In this document: positions 48,462-56,977 of the stretch, one piece after another | How the letters are laid out: each line of letters begins with the position of its first letter | Position numbering within the stretch: position 1 is the first letter of the stretch | Origin: Amycolatopsis sp. NBC_00345 | Lineage (GTDB): Bacteria > Actinomycetota > Actinomycetes > Mycobacteriales > Pseudonocardiaceae | DNA length: 64,000 bases | Assembly: GCF_036116635.1 (NCBI RefSeq) | Contig: NZ_CP107995.1 | Span: 4,092,001-4,156,000, forward strand | Direction of reading: 5' to 3' | Notes under the pieces: generated by a model | Databases searched by the model: none | What the model was told of the DNA's origin: nothing | Seen by the model: only the letters and a program-made list of their open reading frames with translations | Translations under genes and position numbers: made by a program

Positions 48462-50357
48462 TCAGCGGAGGTCGAGCGGTGCGCGGCCGTCGATGTGCGC
48501 GAGCGGACCGGCGGGTGCCGGTGCCGTTCGCGGGGCAGCGGGCACGGTGCCCACCAGCGGCACCTGCACCGCCGTCTTCGCGAGGTCGAGCGTCAGCTTC
48601 GGCCCCTTCGCCGGGCCGGTGATCTCATCGGTGTCGGTACCGCCGATGATCAGCGCCAGCGAGTGCCCCTGCGGCACCACGTGGTCGGTGCTCGCCAGCC
48701 GGAACGTCATCGTGTACGGCTTGCCCGGCGTCAGCGGCTGCTCCTGGCTCAGCGACTGGTAGTTCGCCAGGTCCGCCCAGCCGCGGCTGATCACGGTGTA
48801 GCCGACGTTCGTGGTGTCGGCGCTGGTCACCTTGTAACAAGCGTCGTCACCGGGCGCGTTCGAGCCCCAGCACGTCTCGTTGCTGCCGGTCTTGATGCCC
48901 TCGCCGGCACCCGCGTAGTTGCGGATGGTGGCGGAGCCGTAGTCCACGAGCATCGCCGACAGGCGCGCCGACGACGTGCTCGGCGTGGCCGTGACGGTGA
49001 TCGACGACGTGCCCGAGACCTGCAACGGCGCCGAGAGCGTGCCGGTGCTGTAGAGCACGCGGTTCGCCGATGTGGCCGCGGGGCCGGCCGCCCACGCGTT
49101 TTCGCTGCCCTTGAGGTTGTCGGTGAACGACGCGGTGCCCGAGCTCGCGGACGTGCTCAGCGTGCCCACACCCGCCGTGCTGCCCGAGTGCGGCCGCAGC
49201 GTCGTCGCCGCGGCCCCGGCCGCCGGGTACGAGGACTGGTCGGCCCACTGGTCCGGCTGGCGCTCGACGGTGGCCATCGGCTGCTTCTCGATGCCGTTGT
49301 CGATGCCCATCAGGTAGTGGTCGAACCACTGGTGCAGCGTGTCCACCCACTCCGCGCGCCGATAGTCGAACGGGTCGACGTGCCCGGTCTGCGCCAGCCA
49401 GATCTTGCGCTGCACGCCGTTGGCCGCGAGCGCGTCCCACCACTGGCCGAAGTTGATGGTCTTGACGTTCAGGTCGTTCACGCCGTGCGAGACGAAGACG
49501 CTGGCCTTCACGTTCTTCGCCTGCTTCACGTAGTCGCGCTCGGCCCAGAGCGGGCCGTAGTCCCCGTTCGCGGTGGCGCCCTGCGCGAGCTTGCTGTTCT
49601 CCGCCGAGCAGTCCTGCCCGCCGTTGCGGGCCTCCACGGTCTGCGCGAGCCCGTCCGGGTCGAAGCCGAACGACGCGCCGTCGGACCGGTAGTAGTCGTA
49701 CCAGGAGCTGATCCCGGAAATCGGCACGATCGTCTTCAGCCCGTCGACGCCCGTGGCGGCCACGCCGTTGGCGATCGTGCCGTCGTAGGACTTGCCGATC
49801 ATGCCGACGCTGCCGTTGGTCCAGTCGGCGGTGACCTTGCTGCCGCCGGACTTCGCGCTGTAACCGGTGGCGCGCCCGTTGAGCCAGTCGATCACCGTCT
49901 TCGCGGACTGGACGTCGGAAGTCCCGCCGACGTCGACGCAGCCGGTGGAGCGGTTGGTGCCCGCCAGGTCCACGAGCACGACCGCGTACCCGCGCGGCAC
50001 GAAGTAGTTGTCGTAGTACAGCGGGAAACCCACCGGGCGGCCCTGCGCGTCGTAGGTCTTGAACTCGCTCTCGTTGCCGCGCCCGACCGACGAGTAGTAC
50101 GGGCTCGCGTCCATGATCACGGGGATCTTCGTGCCCTGCGCGGTGGGTTCCTTCGGGCGCACGATGTCGGCGGCGACGCGGTCCGGCTTGCCGTCACCGT
50201 CCCCGTCGCGCCCGATGTCCACCCACACGGTCTCGCGGACGGCGCCGGCGAAGTCGTACACCGGATCGGTGCCGGTGGCGGCGGACGCCGCCTGGACCGG
50301 GACCACGAGCCCCGCGGCGACGATCACCGCCGCACAGAGCCCTCTGAGCACACGCAT
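48462..50357 (-). CDS. secreted CocE/NonD (Xaa-Pro dipeptidyl-peptidase) family hydrolase
   Basis: 631 aa. Sec signal peptide MRVLRGLCAAVIVAAGLVVP ending near ASA, then the S15 alpha/beta hydrolase domain with the nucleophile in GMIGKSYDGTIANG, a GINDL-like VNDLNVK segment, and the catalytic His region LAQTGHVDPF. The C-terminal jelly-roll domain (about 430-630) ends PQGHSLALIIGGTDTD, typical of PepX_C. It may cleave X-Pro dipeptides or esters outside the cell; the two cannot be told apart. Confidence 0.9.
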   Translation of the reverse strand: MRVLRGLCAAVIVAAGLVVPVQAASAATGTDPVYDFAGAVRETVWVDIGRDGDGDGKPDRVAADIVRPKEPTAQGTKIPVIMDASPYYSSVGRGNESEFKTYDAQGRPVGFPLYYDNYFVPRGYAVVLVDLAGTNRSTGCVDVGGTSDVQSAKTVIDWLNGRATGYSAKSGGSKVTADWTNGSVGMIGKSYDGTIANGVAATGVDGLKTIVPISGISSWYDYYRSDGASFGFDPDGLAQTVEARNGGQDCSAENSKLAQGATANGDYGPLWAERDYVKQAKNVKASVFVSHGVNDLNVKTINFGQWWDALAANGVQRKIWLAQTGHVDPFDYRRAEWVDTLHQWFDHYLMGIDNGIEKQPMATVERQPDQWADQSSYPAAGAAATTLRPHSGSTAGVGTLSTSASSGTASFTDNLKGSENAWAAGPAATSANRVLYSTGTLSAPLQVSGTSSITVTATPSTSSARLSAMLVDYGSATIRNYAGAGEGIKTGSNETCWGSNAPGDDACYKVTSADTTNVGYTVISRGWADLANYQSLSQEQPLTPGKPYTMTFRLASTDHVVPQGHSLALIIGGTDTDEITGPAKGPKLTLDLAKTAVQVPLVGTVPAAPRTAPAPAGPLAHIDGRAPLDLR

Positions 50358-50509
50358 GAAATTGCCCTCCCAGCCGTCTCGGATCCGATCAAGCTAGGAG
50401 GGCGGCCGCGCGGGCGTTAGGGCGGAAAGTGGGGATCTTTCCGACGGACCCCCGAACAGCTCAGAGTTTCACGGTGCGGACAGCCGGCTGCGGTGTCACC
50501 TCGGTGGCG

Positions 50510-51262
50510 TCACAGCTCGACCGTGCGGTACAGCGAGCCGACCTCGCCGCGGGTCAGGCGGCGGATCGTGCCGGGGCGCTGGTTGCCGAGCTGGACGTCA
50601 CCGACCGCCGTGCGCACGAGCTTGCGCACCGGGTGCCCGGTGGACGCCATCAGCCGCCGCACGATGTGCTTGCGGCCCTCGTGGATCACCAGCTCCAGCA
50701 TGGTCTTGCCGGAGTGCATGTCCTTAACCCGGAACTGGTCGACCTTGACCAGGCCGTCCGGCAGCTCCCAGCCGTTGCGGAGCTCCTTGCCGAGCCCGCG
50801 CGGCACGAGGCCGTCGACCTCGGCCAGGTAGGTCTTCAGCACGCGGTACGACGGGTGCATCAGCCGGTGGCCGAGGTCGCCGTCGTTGGTGAGCAGCAGC
50901 AGGCCCTCGGTGTTCTCGTCGAGCCGTCCCACGTGGACGACGCCGGGGGTCTCCTCCCAGCGGCCGCGCAGGTAGTCGCCGACGCACGGGCGGCCGCGGT
51001 CGTCCGACATCGTGGAGTGCACGCCCTTGGGCTTGTTGAAGGCGAGGTAGACGAGGTCCTCGCGGAGGTTCACGCGCGTGCCGTCGACGTGGATCACCGC
51101 CTCGACCGGGTCGACGCGGCGGCCCAGCTCGGTGACGACCTCGCCGTTCACCTCCACCCGGCCGGCCACGATCAGGTCCTCGGCCGCGCGCCGGGAGGCA
51201 ACGCCGGCCTGGGAAAGGACCTTCTGCAGCCGGACGCCGTCGGGGTGTTCGTCAGATGTCAT
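50510..51262 (-). CDS. rluB: ribosomal large subunit pseudouridine synthase B
   Basis: 250 aa. An S4 RNA-binding domain (VRLQKVLSQAGVASRRAAEDLI) is followed by the RsuA/RluB catalytic domain with the Asp in VHVGRLDENTEGLLLLTNDGD, plus HPSYRVLKTYLAEV and HEGRKHIVRRLM. It makes pseudouridine in 23S rRNA. The start overlaps the scpB stop by 11 bases, so it is the last gene of the parA-scpA-scpB operon, the usual actinobacterial order. Confidence 0.94.
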   Translation of the reverse strand: MTSDEHPDGVRLQKVLSQAGVASRRAAEDLIVAGRVEVNGEVVTELGRRVDPVEAVIHVDGTRVNLREDLVYLAFNKPKGVHSTMSDDRGRPCVGDYLRGRWEETPGVVHVGRLDENTEGLLLLTNDGDLGHRLMHPSYRVLKTYLAEVDGLVPRGLGKELRNGWELPDGLVKVDQFRVKDMHSGKTMLELVIHEGRKHIVRRLMASTGHPVRKLVRTAVGDVQLGNQRPGTIRRLTRGEVGSLYRTVEL

Positions 51263-52820
51263 CGATGGTGTCCACTTCGGGTAGCAACGGAGCGATCGGG
51301 GGCAGGTCGTTCAGTGACGACAGCCCCAGTCGCTCCAGGAACAGCTCGGTCGTCACATACAGCGTTCCGGTCGTGTCGGGGTCGGTGCCCATCTCCTCGA
51401 TGAGCCCGCGTGCCAGCAGCGTCCGGATCACGCCGTCCACGTTCACGCCCCGCACCGCGGCGACCCTGGCCCTGGTCACCGGCTGCCGATACGCGATCAC
51501 GGCGAGGCTCTCCAGCGCGGCCCTGGTCAGTTTCGACCGCTGGCCGTCCAGCAGGAGCTTCTCCACGAACGGGGCGTAGGTGTCCCTAGTGTAGAACCGC
51601 CACCCTTCACCGACTCGCCGCAGGTCGATCCCGCTGACCCGCTCGGTGAACTTCTGCGCCATGGTCCGCAACGCGACGGTGACCCGCGCCACGGACTCCC
51701 CGACGGTGTCGCCGAGCGCCTCCTCGTTGATCGGCGAATCGACCACCAGGAGCAACGCCTCGAGCGCCGCCTCGAGCGCCTCGTCGGAACTGACGTCGGG
51801 CAACTCGTTCTCATCCCCGGCGGCGACCAGGCCGGACTCGGGGTCTTCGGGGGGAGGCTGGTCTTCGGCTGTGGGGTCAGTCGTGGGGTCAGTCGTGGAG
51901 CCGGCCAGGGGGTCGGCCGGGGTTTCTTGCGAGGTTGCTTCGGACTGGGCGTCTCCGGGCTGCGCAGTCTCGGGCTGGCCAGTCTCGGGCTGGGCGGCAA
52001 AGTCACTTTCGTCGGCCGTAGCAGCTTCGCCCTGCGAAGCCACCTCGTCCGAAGGCGCCGCTTCGCCAGACGAAACCGCCGCACCCTCCGAAACCGCTTC
52101 GCCTTCCCCCGTGGCGACATCGGCTGCGCCATTGTCGGCGTCGTCCGTGGCCGGATCGGTCTCGTCGGTCGCACTCACTTCGCCGTCCGAAGCTGTTTCA
52201 CCCGAAGGCGTCGCTTCGCCCAGCGAAGCTGCTTCGCCCTCCGAGACTGCTTCGCTCGGTTCCACCGCTTCGCCGACCAACTCCGCCTCGCCGCCCGAAG
52301 GCGCTTCACTCGACGAAGCCACTTCATCCTCTGAAGCCGCTCCATCCCCCGAAGCCGCTTCGCTCAGTGCCACCGCTTCGCCAGCCAGACCTGCCTCACC
52401 TCCGGTAGCCTTTTCGCCCAGCGAAGCCGCTTCACTCTCCGAAGCAGCTTCACTTTCCGAAGCCACGTCGCCCTCTGAGACTGCTTCGCTCGGTACCGAC
52501 GCTTCGCCAGTCAACTCAGCCGCACCGCCTGAAGGCACTCCGCTCGACGAAGCCACTTCGCCCTGCAAAGCTGCTTCGTTCGGTGCCACCGCTTCGCCAG
52601 TCAGCTCCGGCTCGCCACTCGAAGCCTCTTCGCTCGGCTTCGCCGCGTCGCCAGCAGCGTCCGAGTCGCCAAGCGAAGCCGCATCGTCAAGCGAAGCCGC
52701 GTCACCAGCCGTGCCCGCGTCGCCGCTCCCCTCCACTTCAGCAAGCTGACCGATTTCGGCCAGAGCATCAAGGTCGGGGATCTCGTCGTTGGTGGCGGGT
52801 GTGGGGTCTTCGGTGCTCAC
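51252..52820 (-). CDS. scpB: segregation and condensation protein ScpB with long repeat extension
   Basis: 522 aa, far longer than the usual 180-240. The last 198 residues (from about 325) are a normal ScpB with two winged-helix domains: EAALEALLLVVDSPINEEAL, ALESLAVIAYRQPVTRARV and RGVNVDGVIRTLLARGLIEE. The first 324 residues are low-complexity, acidic and repeated, built on units like GEAASxGEAASE and lacking Lys, Arg and aromatic residues over long stretches. ScpB binds the SMC-kleisin complex in chromosome segregation. GTG start overlapping the scpA stop (GTGA). The open frame and coupling at both ends show the extension is translated. Confidence 0.93.
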   Translation of the reverse strand: MSTEDPTPATNDEIPDLDALAEIGQLAEVEGSGDAGTAGDAASLDDAASLGDSDAAGDAAKPSEEASSGEPELTGEAVAPNEAALQGEVASSSGVPSGGAAELTGEASVPSEAVSEGDVASESEAASESEAASLGEKATGGEAGLAGEAVALSEAASGDGAASEDEVASSSEAPSGGEAELVGEAVEPSEAVSEGEAASLGEATPSGETASDGEVSATDETDPATDDADNGAADVATGEGEAVSEGAAVSSGEAAPSDEVASQGEAATADESDFAAQPETGQPETAQPGDAQSEATSQETPADPLAGSTTDPTTDPTAEDQPPPEDPESGLVAAGDENELPDVSSDEALEAALEALLLVVDSPINEEALGDTVGESVARVTVALRTMAQKFTERVSGIDLRRVGEGWRFYTRDTYAPFVEKLLLDGQRSKLTRAALESLAVIAYRQPVTRARVAAVRGVNVDGVIRTLLARGLIEEMGTDPDTTGTLYVTTELFLERLGLSSLNDLPPIAPLLPEVDTIDDI

Positions 52821-53806
52821 CCGTACTCCTCTTCCTCCGCCAGGGTGCGGTCCTGGTCCGCGGCGGCCGAGGCCTCCGCCATGGTGCCGCCCGTCCAGCG
52901 GACGTGCAGTTCGGCGAGGGCCTCCAGCTGTTCGAACTGCACCGAGGACTCCCGGTACAGCTCCAGCAGCGCGAGGAACCTCGCCACGATCTCGACCGTG
53001 TGCTCGCAGTCTTCGACCAGTTCCTTGAACGTCGCCTGCCCGGCCGCGGCCAGCTTGACCCGCAGCAGCGCCGCGTGTTCGCGCACCGAAACCCGGCCCA
53101 TGTGCAGGTGGGCGAGCGACACCGTCGGCGGCGGTTTGGGGCGGAAGACCGCCACGGCGATCTCCGCGAACTTCTCCGGCGTCACGCCCAGCATCACCTC
53201 GGGCAGCAGCCCGACGTACCGCTCCTCCAGCGCCACCGAGCGCGGGTAGCGCCGCAGCGCGCCCTGCTCGAGTTCGCCGAACAGCGCCGCCACCTGCTTG
53301 TACGCGCGGTACTGCAGCACGCGCGCGAACAGCAGGTCCCGCGCCTCCAGCAGCGCCAGGTCGTCCTCGCTCTCCACCTCCGCCGCCGGCAGCAGCCGCG
53401 CGGCCTTCAGGTCGAGCAGGGTCGCGGCGATGACCAGGAACTCCGTGGTCTCGTCGAGGTTCCAGTCCGCCCCGAGCGCGCGCGTGTAGGCGATGAAGTC
53501 GTCGGTGACGCGGTGCAGCGCTACCTCGGTGACGTCCAGCTGATGCTGCGAGATCAGCTGCAGCAGCAGGTCGAACGGGCCCTCGAAGTTGGCCAGGTGG
53601 ACCTTGAACCTCGACGTGCTCAGTTCCTCGGCGAGGCCTTCGGGGACGGTTCCGCCGTGCACGGTCTCGTGCTGGATCGGCGTGTCCGCCTCCGAACCCA
53701 CCGAGACTTCCGAACCCACCGAGGCTTCCGGAGCTTCCGAGACCGCCGGAGCTTCCGGGGCCGCCGCGTCCGGCTCCGGCTGCTGGGCCGATGCCGGTTC
53801 GTCCAT
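52817..53806 (-). CDS. scpA: segregation and condensation protein ScpA (kleisin)
   Basis: 329 aa. The kleisin core begins FKVHLANFEGPFDLLLQLISQHQLDVTEVAL and continues with FLVIAATLLDLKAARLLP; the C-terminal winged helix includes GQATFKELVEDCEHTVEIVARFLALLELYRE. About 60 N-terminal residues rich in Ala, Pro, Glu and Ser are extra. It bridges SMC heads and binds ScpB. Start and stop both overlap neighbours (TGATG with the RHH-like gene, GTGA with scpB). Confidence 0.94.
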   Translation of the reverse strand: MDEPASAQQPEPDAAAPEAPAVSEAPEASVGSEVSVGSEADTPIQHETVHGGTVPEGLAEELSTSRFKVHLANFEGPFDLLLQLISQHQLDVTEVALHRVTDDFIAYTRALGADWNLDETTEFLVIAATLLDLKAARLLPAAEVESEDDLALLEARDLLFARVLQYRAYKQVAALFGELEQGALRRYPRSVALEERYVGLLPEVMLGVTPEKFAEIAVAVFRPKPPPTVSLAHLHMGRVSVREHAALLRVKLAAAGQATFKELVEDCEHTVEIVARFLALLELYRESSVQFEQLEALAELHVRWTGGTMAEASAAADQDRTLAEEEEYG

Positions 53807-54210
53807 CAGCCCTCGGTTTCGCCTTCGTCGTCCTCGCCCGCGCGCAATCGCCGGACCAGCACCGACTCCTCGCCGTGCTGGTCGAAGTCCGCGAGCAGCA
53901 CCGCCACGGCCTCGCGCACCAGCCGGCCGCGGTCGACGATCAGGCTGTGCTTGGCCCGCAGGTTCAGCCGGGTCTGCTCCATCGCGAGCAGCTCGTCGCC
54001 CGACACGTACACGGTGATCTTCGCGTCGTGCTTCGTGCGGCCAGAGCCGCTGCGCGCGGCGCTGCGGGAGAGCTGCCCGGACTCGGGGTCCGGCTCCGGG
54101 AGCGGCTCCGGGGGAGCGGGGACGGGCGGCCGGTCGAGCGCCGGCGTCGACGGGCTGGAGGTGAGGCGGAAGAGCTCCGACGCTCCGGGCAGGGAAGCGC
54201 GCCTGCTCAC
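53806..54210 (-). CDS. small RHH-like protein between parA and scpA
   Basis: 134 aa. The first 55 residues are Pro/Ser-rich and disordered. The rest, KHDAKITVYVSGDELLAMEQ and then an RHSLIVDRGRLVREAVAVLLADF-like helix pair, has the strand-helix-helix look of a ribbon-helix-helix DNA-binding protein, with an acidic tail. GTG start overlapping the parA stop, and stop overlapping the scpA start. It may be the DNA-binding partner of this orphan ParA (inference); no homologue is known to me by function. Confidence 0.78.
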   Translation of the reverse strand: MSRRASLPGASELFRLTSSPSTPALDRPPVPAPPEPLPEPDPESGQLSRSAARSGSGRTKHDAKITVYVSGDELLAMEQTRLNLRAKHSLIVDRGRLVREAVAVLLADFDQHGEESVLVRRLRAGEDDEGETEG

Positions 54211-55214
54211 CGAGCGATCACCTCGCGGGCCAGCGCGCGATAAGCGGCCGCGCCGGCGGACTTGGGCGCCCAGGTCGTGATCGGCTCACCCGCGACTGTC
54301 GTCTCGGGGAACCGCACCGTGCGGTTGATCACCGTGTCGAACACGGTGTCGCCGAATGCCTCCACCACGCGAGCCATGACCTCCTTCGAATGCAGGGTTC
54401 TCGGGTCGTACATGGTGGCGAGAATCCCGACTATGTCCAGTTTGGGGTTGAGCCGTTCCTGCACCTTCTCGATCGTGTCGATCAGGAGCGCAACGCCTCG
54501 CAGACTGAAGAACTCGCATTCCAGCGGGATGACCACACCGTCCGCGGCGGTCAGTGCGTTCACCGTCAGCAGGCCGAGCGAGGGCTGGCAGTCGACAAGA
54601 ACATAGTCGTAGTCGTTCATGACCGGACGAAGGACCCGTAACAACGTGTGCTCGCGCCCTACCTCTGCGACGAGCTGGACCTCCGCCGCGGACAGGTCGA
54701 TGTTGCTCGGCAGCAGGTCAACGCCGTCGACGCGGGTTTTGCGGAGCACGTCCTCGACGTTGACCGAGCGCTCCATGATGACGTTGTAGACCGTCTGCTC
54801 GAGTTCGTGCGGCTGGATGCCGAGGCCGACCGACAGCGCGCCCTGCGGGTCGAAGTCCACGAGCAGCACCCGGCGGCCGCACTCGGCGAGCGCCGCGCCC
54901 AGGTTGATGGTCGACGTGGTCTTGCCGACGCCGCCCTTCTGGTTGCACATCGCGAGGACCTTGGCCGGCCCGTGCCGGTCCAGCGGCTGCGGCTCGGGGA
55001 TCTCGCGCAGCGGACGGCCGGTGGGCCCGATCCCGCTCTCCTCGCGCTCCCTGGCCCGCGCCCGCGCTCTCTCCGCGCGGCTCAGCGGCCGGGCCGGCTC
55101 GTCGCCGTCGTGCTCGGCGGGAGTCGCGATGGTCGCGTGGCTGAGGCTCGCCGCGGCCGACCCGGCGGACGCGGCCGGCCTGGCCGGCTGGTTCGGCTGG
55201 TTCGGTGTCGACAT
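54207..55214 (-). CDS. ParA family ATPase
   Basis: 335 aa from ATG 55214, with AAGGAG at a good distance. A disordered N-terminal region of about 90 residues is followed by the deviant Walker A motif CNQKGGVGKTTSTINLG, Walker A' VLLVDFDPQGALS and Walker B YVLVDCQPSLGLLT. It is the ParA gene found next to scpA in actinobacteria (like Rv1708), distinct from the chromosomal ParA near oriC. It leads the operon parA-RHH-scpA-scpB-rluB. Confidence 0.93.
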   Translation of the reverse strand: MSTPNQPNQPARPAASAGSAAASLSHATIATPAEHDGDEPARPLSRAERARARAREREESGIGPTGRPLREIPEPQPLDRHGPAKVLAMCNQKGGVGKTTSTINLGAALAECGRRVLLVDFDPQGALSVGLGIQPHELEQTVYNVIMERSVNVEDVLRKTRVDGVDLLPSNIDLSAAEVQLVAEVGREHTLLRVLRPVMNDYDYVLVDCQPSLGLLTVNALTAADGVVIPLECEFFSLRGVALLIDTIEKVQERLNPKLDIVGILATMYDPRTLHSKEVMARVVEAFGDTVFDTVINRTVRFPETTVAGEPITTWAPKSAGAAAYRALAREVIAR

Positions 55215-55341
55215 GGCGGGAAAGCTCCTTGTCTCGGCAAAGTCCACGGCAGCCTATGCGCGGAGTCGGAGCCCCGGCAAAGCGCCGCGCCGGGGCGGCG
55301 GCGCGAAGTCACCACAGCTAGCTAATGCCCTTATGCGCCAT

Positions 55342-56277
55342 TCAGCCCAGCGCACGGGGGTGTGCGGTGGCGTAGACCTCGCGCAGGGTGTTGACCGTGA
55401 CGAGCGTGTACACCTGCGTCGTGGTCACCGAGGCGTGGCCCAGAAGTTCTTGGACGACACGGACATCCGCGCCGCCTTCGAGCAGGTGCGTGGCGAAGGA
55501 GTGGCGCAGCGTGTGCGGCGAGACGCCCGCGGTGATGCCCGCGCGCTCGGCGGTGTCCTTGAGCACCTGCCACGCGCTCTGCCGGGAAAGCCTGCTGCCG
55601 CGGGCGTTGAGGAAGATCGCGGACGTGCCGCGCCCGTGCGCCGCGAGCACCGGCCGGGCGCGCACGAGGTAGGCGTGCAGCGCCTCGACGGCGGGACGGC
55701 CGATCGGCACCAGCCGCTGCTTGCCGCCCTTGCCGTCGAGCAGCACGGTGCGGTCGCCGTCGTCCACATCGTCCACATCGAGCCCGACGGCTTCGGAGAT
55801 CCGGGCCCCGGTGGAGTAGAGCAGTTCCAGCAGCGCCCGGTCGCGCAGCGCGCGCTCGCCCTCGGGCGGCGGGGTTTCGAGCAGCTTGAGCACGTCGGTC
55901 ACCGGCAGCGCCTTGGGCAGCCGCTTCGCCGGCGCGGGCGGGCGGACCTCACGCGCCGGGTCGTGCTCGGTGATGCCGTCGGCGTGGGCGAACTTGTGCA
56001 GCCCGCGCACGGCGACCAGTGCCCGCGCGGACGAGGACGCGGCGAGCGGCCGGTGCTCGGCGTCGCCCTCGCGCAGGGCCGCGCCGAACGCCGTGACGTG
56101 CGCGGACGTGACGTCCGGGAACCGGGTGACGCCGGCCGCGGCGAGGTGCGCGGCGTACCGGCGCAGGTCGCGGGCGTAGCTGTCCAGGGTGTTGCGGGCG
56201 GTGCCGCGCTCGACGACGAGGTGGTCCAGGTACGCGGCGATCACCTCGTCCACCCCGGTCCTGCCCGCGCCCGTCAC
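55342..56277 (-). CDS. xerD: tyrosine recombinase XerD
   Basis: 311 aa. N-terminal SAM-like core-binding domain, then the catalytic domain with Arg in STGARISEAVGL, Lys in DGKGGKQRLVPI, HTLRHSFATHLLEGG (His-x-x-Arg), GHASVTTTQVYT with the nucleophile Tyr. Complete and of normal length. It resolves chromosome dimers at dif with XerC. Its place between the NUDIX gene and parA matches the M. tuberculosis order, which makes it the housekeeping recombinase and not an integrase. Confidence 0.95.
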   Translation of the reverse strand: MTGAGRTGVDEVIAAYLDHLVVERGTARNTLDSYARDLRRYAAHLAAAGVTRFPDVTSAHVTAFGAALREGDAEHRPLAASSSARALVAVRGLHKFAHADGITEHDPAREVRPPAPAKRLPKALPVTDVLKLLETPPPEGERALRDRALLELLYSTGARISEAVGLDVDDVDDGDRTVLLDGKGGKQRLVPIGRPAVEALHAYLVRARPVLAAHGRGTSAIFLNARGSRLSRQSAWQVLKDTAERAGITAGVSPHTLRHSFATHLLEGGADVRVVQELLGHASVTTTQVYTLVTVNTLREVYATAHPRALG

Positions 56278-56344
56278 CCGGACACTCTATGCCGCATCCC
56301 GGCCCGTGGCCGCCGACGCGCGGCAGCCACGGGCGGGGACGGCT

Positions 56345-56977
56345 TCAGCCCTCGGCGCGGCGGCGGGCGAACCGGGTCGGCCGGTCGCGCCACGGCGCGT
56401 CGGCCGGGCGGGTCCGGGCGGCCCCGGTGACGACGGCGTGCGCGGCGAGCACGCCGGACACGGTCGCACCGTTCACCAGCTCGCCGGACAGCGCCATCGC
56501 GACGGCGTCGGCCAGCGGGAACTTCCGCACCACGAGGTCGGCCTCCTCCTCGCCGAGCACCTCACGGTCCACATCGGACACGTCACGGGCGAGGAACACC
56601 CGGACCACCTCGTCGGTGAACCCGGGCGACGCGGCGACGTCGACCAGCGTCGCCCAGTCCCCGGCGGCCAGCCCGGCTTCTTCGACCAGCTCGCGCTTCG
56701 CGGCTTCGACGGGCTCCTCCCCCACGTGGTCGATCAGCCCGGCGGGCAGCTCCCACAGCCGGTGCCCGAGCGGGTGCCGGTACTGGTGGACCATCGTGAC
56801 CGCGCCGCCGGCGTCGAGCGCGAGGATCGCGACGGCGCCGAGGTGCTCCACGACCTCCCTGGCCGCGGTCTCGCCGCCGGGCATCACCACGTCGTCGATC
56901 CGCAGGCCGACCACCCGTCCGATGTGGACGACGCGGCTGCCCGCGACGGTGAACTCGTGTTTGCCCGGCTCGGTCAC
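56345..56977 (-). CDS. NUDIX hydrolase (ADP-ribose pyrophosphatase type)
   Basis: 210 aa from GTG 56977, which overlaps the pyrG stop (GTGA). The NUDIX box Gx5Ex7REUxEEx is complete in GLIDHVGEEPVEAAKRELVEEAG, preceded by HQYRHPLGHRLWELPAG, the pattern of ADP-ribose pyrophosphatases. It hydrolyses ADP-ribose or a similar nucleotide sugar to remove a reactive by-product. Coupled with pyrG as in mycobacteria (Rv1699-Rv1700). Confidence 0.93.
   Translation of the reverse strand: MTEPGKHEFTVAGSRVVHIGRVVGLRIDDVVMPGGETAAREVVEHLGAVAILALDAGGAVTMVHQYRHPLGHRLWELPAGLIDHVGEEPVEAAKRELVEEAGLAAGDWATLVDVAASPGFTDEVVRVFLARDVSDVDREVLGEEEADLVVRKFPLADAVAMALSGELVNGATVSGVLAAHAVVTGAARTRPADAPWRDRPTRFARRRAEG

Noticed and set aside
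55342..56277. XerD as a phage or island integrase
   Set aside because: Its neighbours (NUDIX-pyrG and parA-scpAB) are the conserved chromosomal context of the housekeeping recombinase, and no attachment site or cargo is seen.
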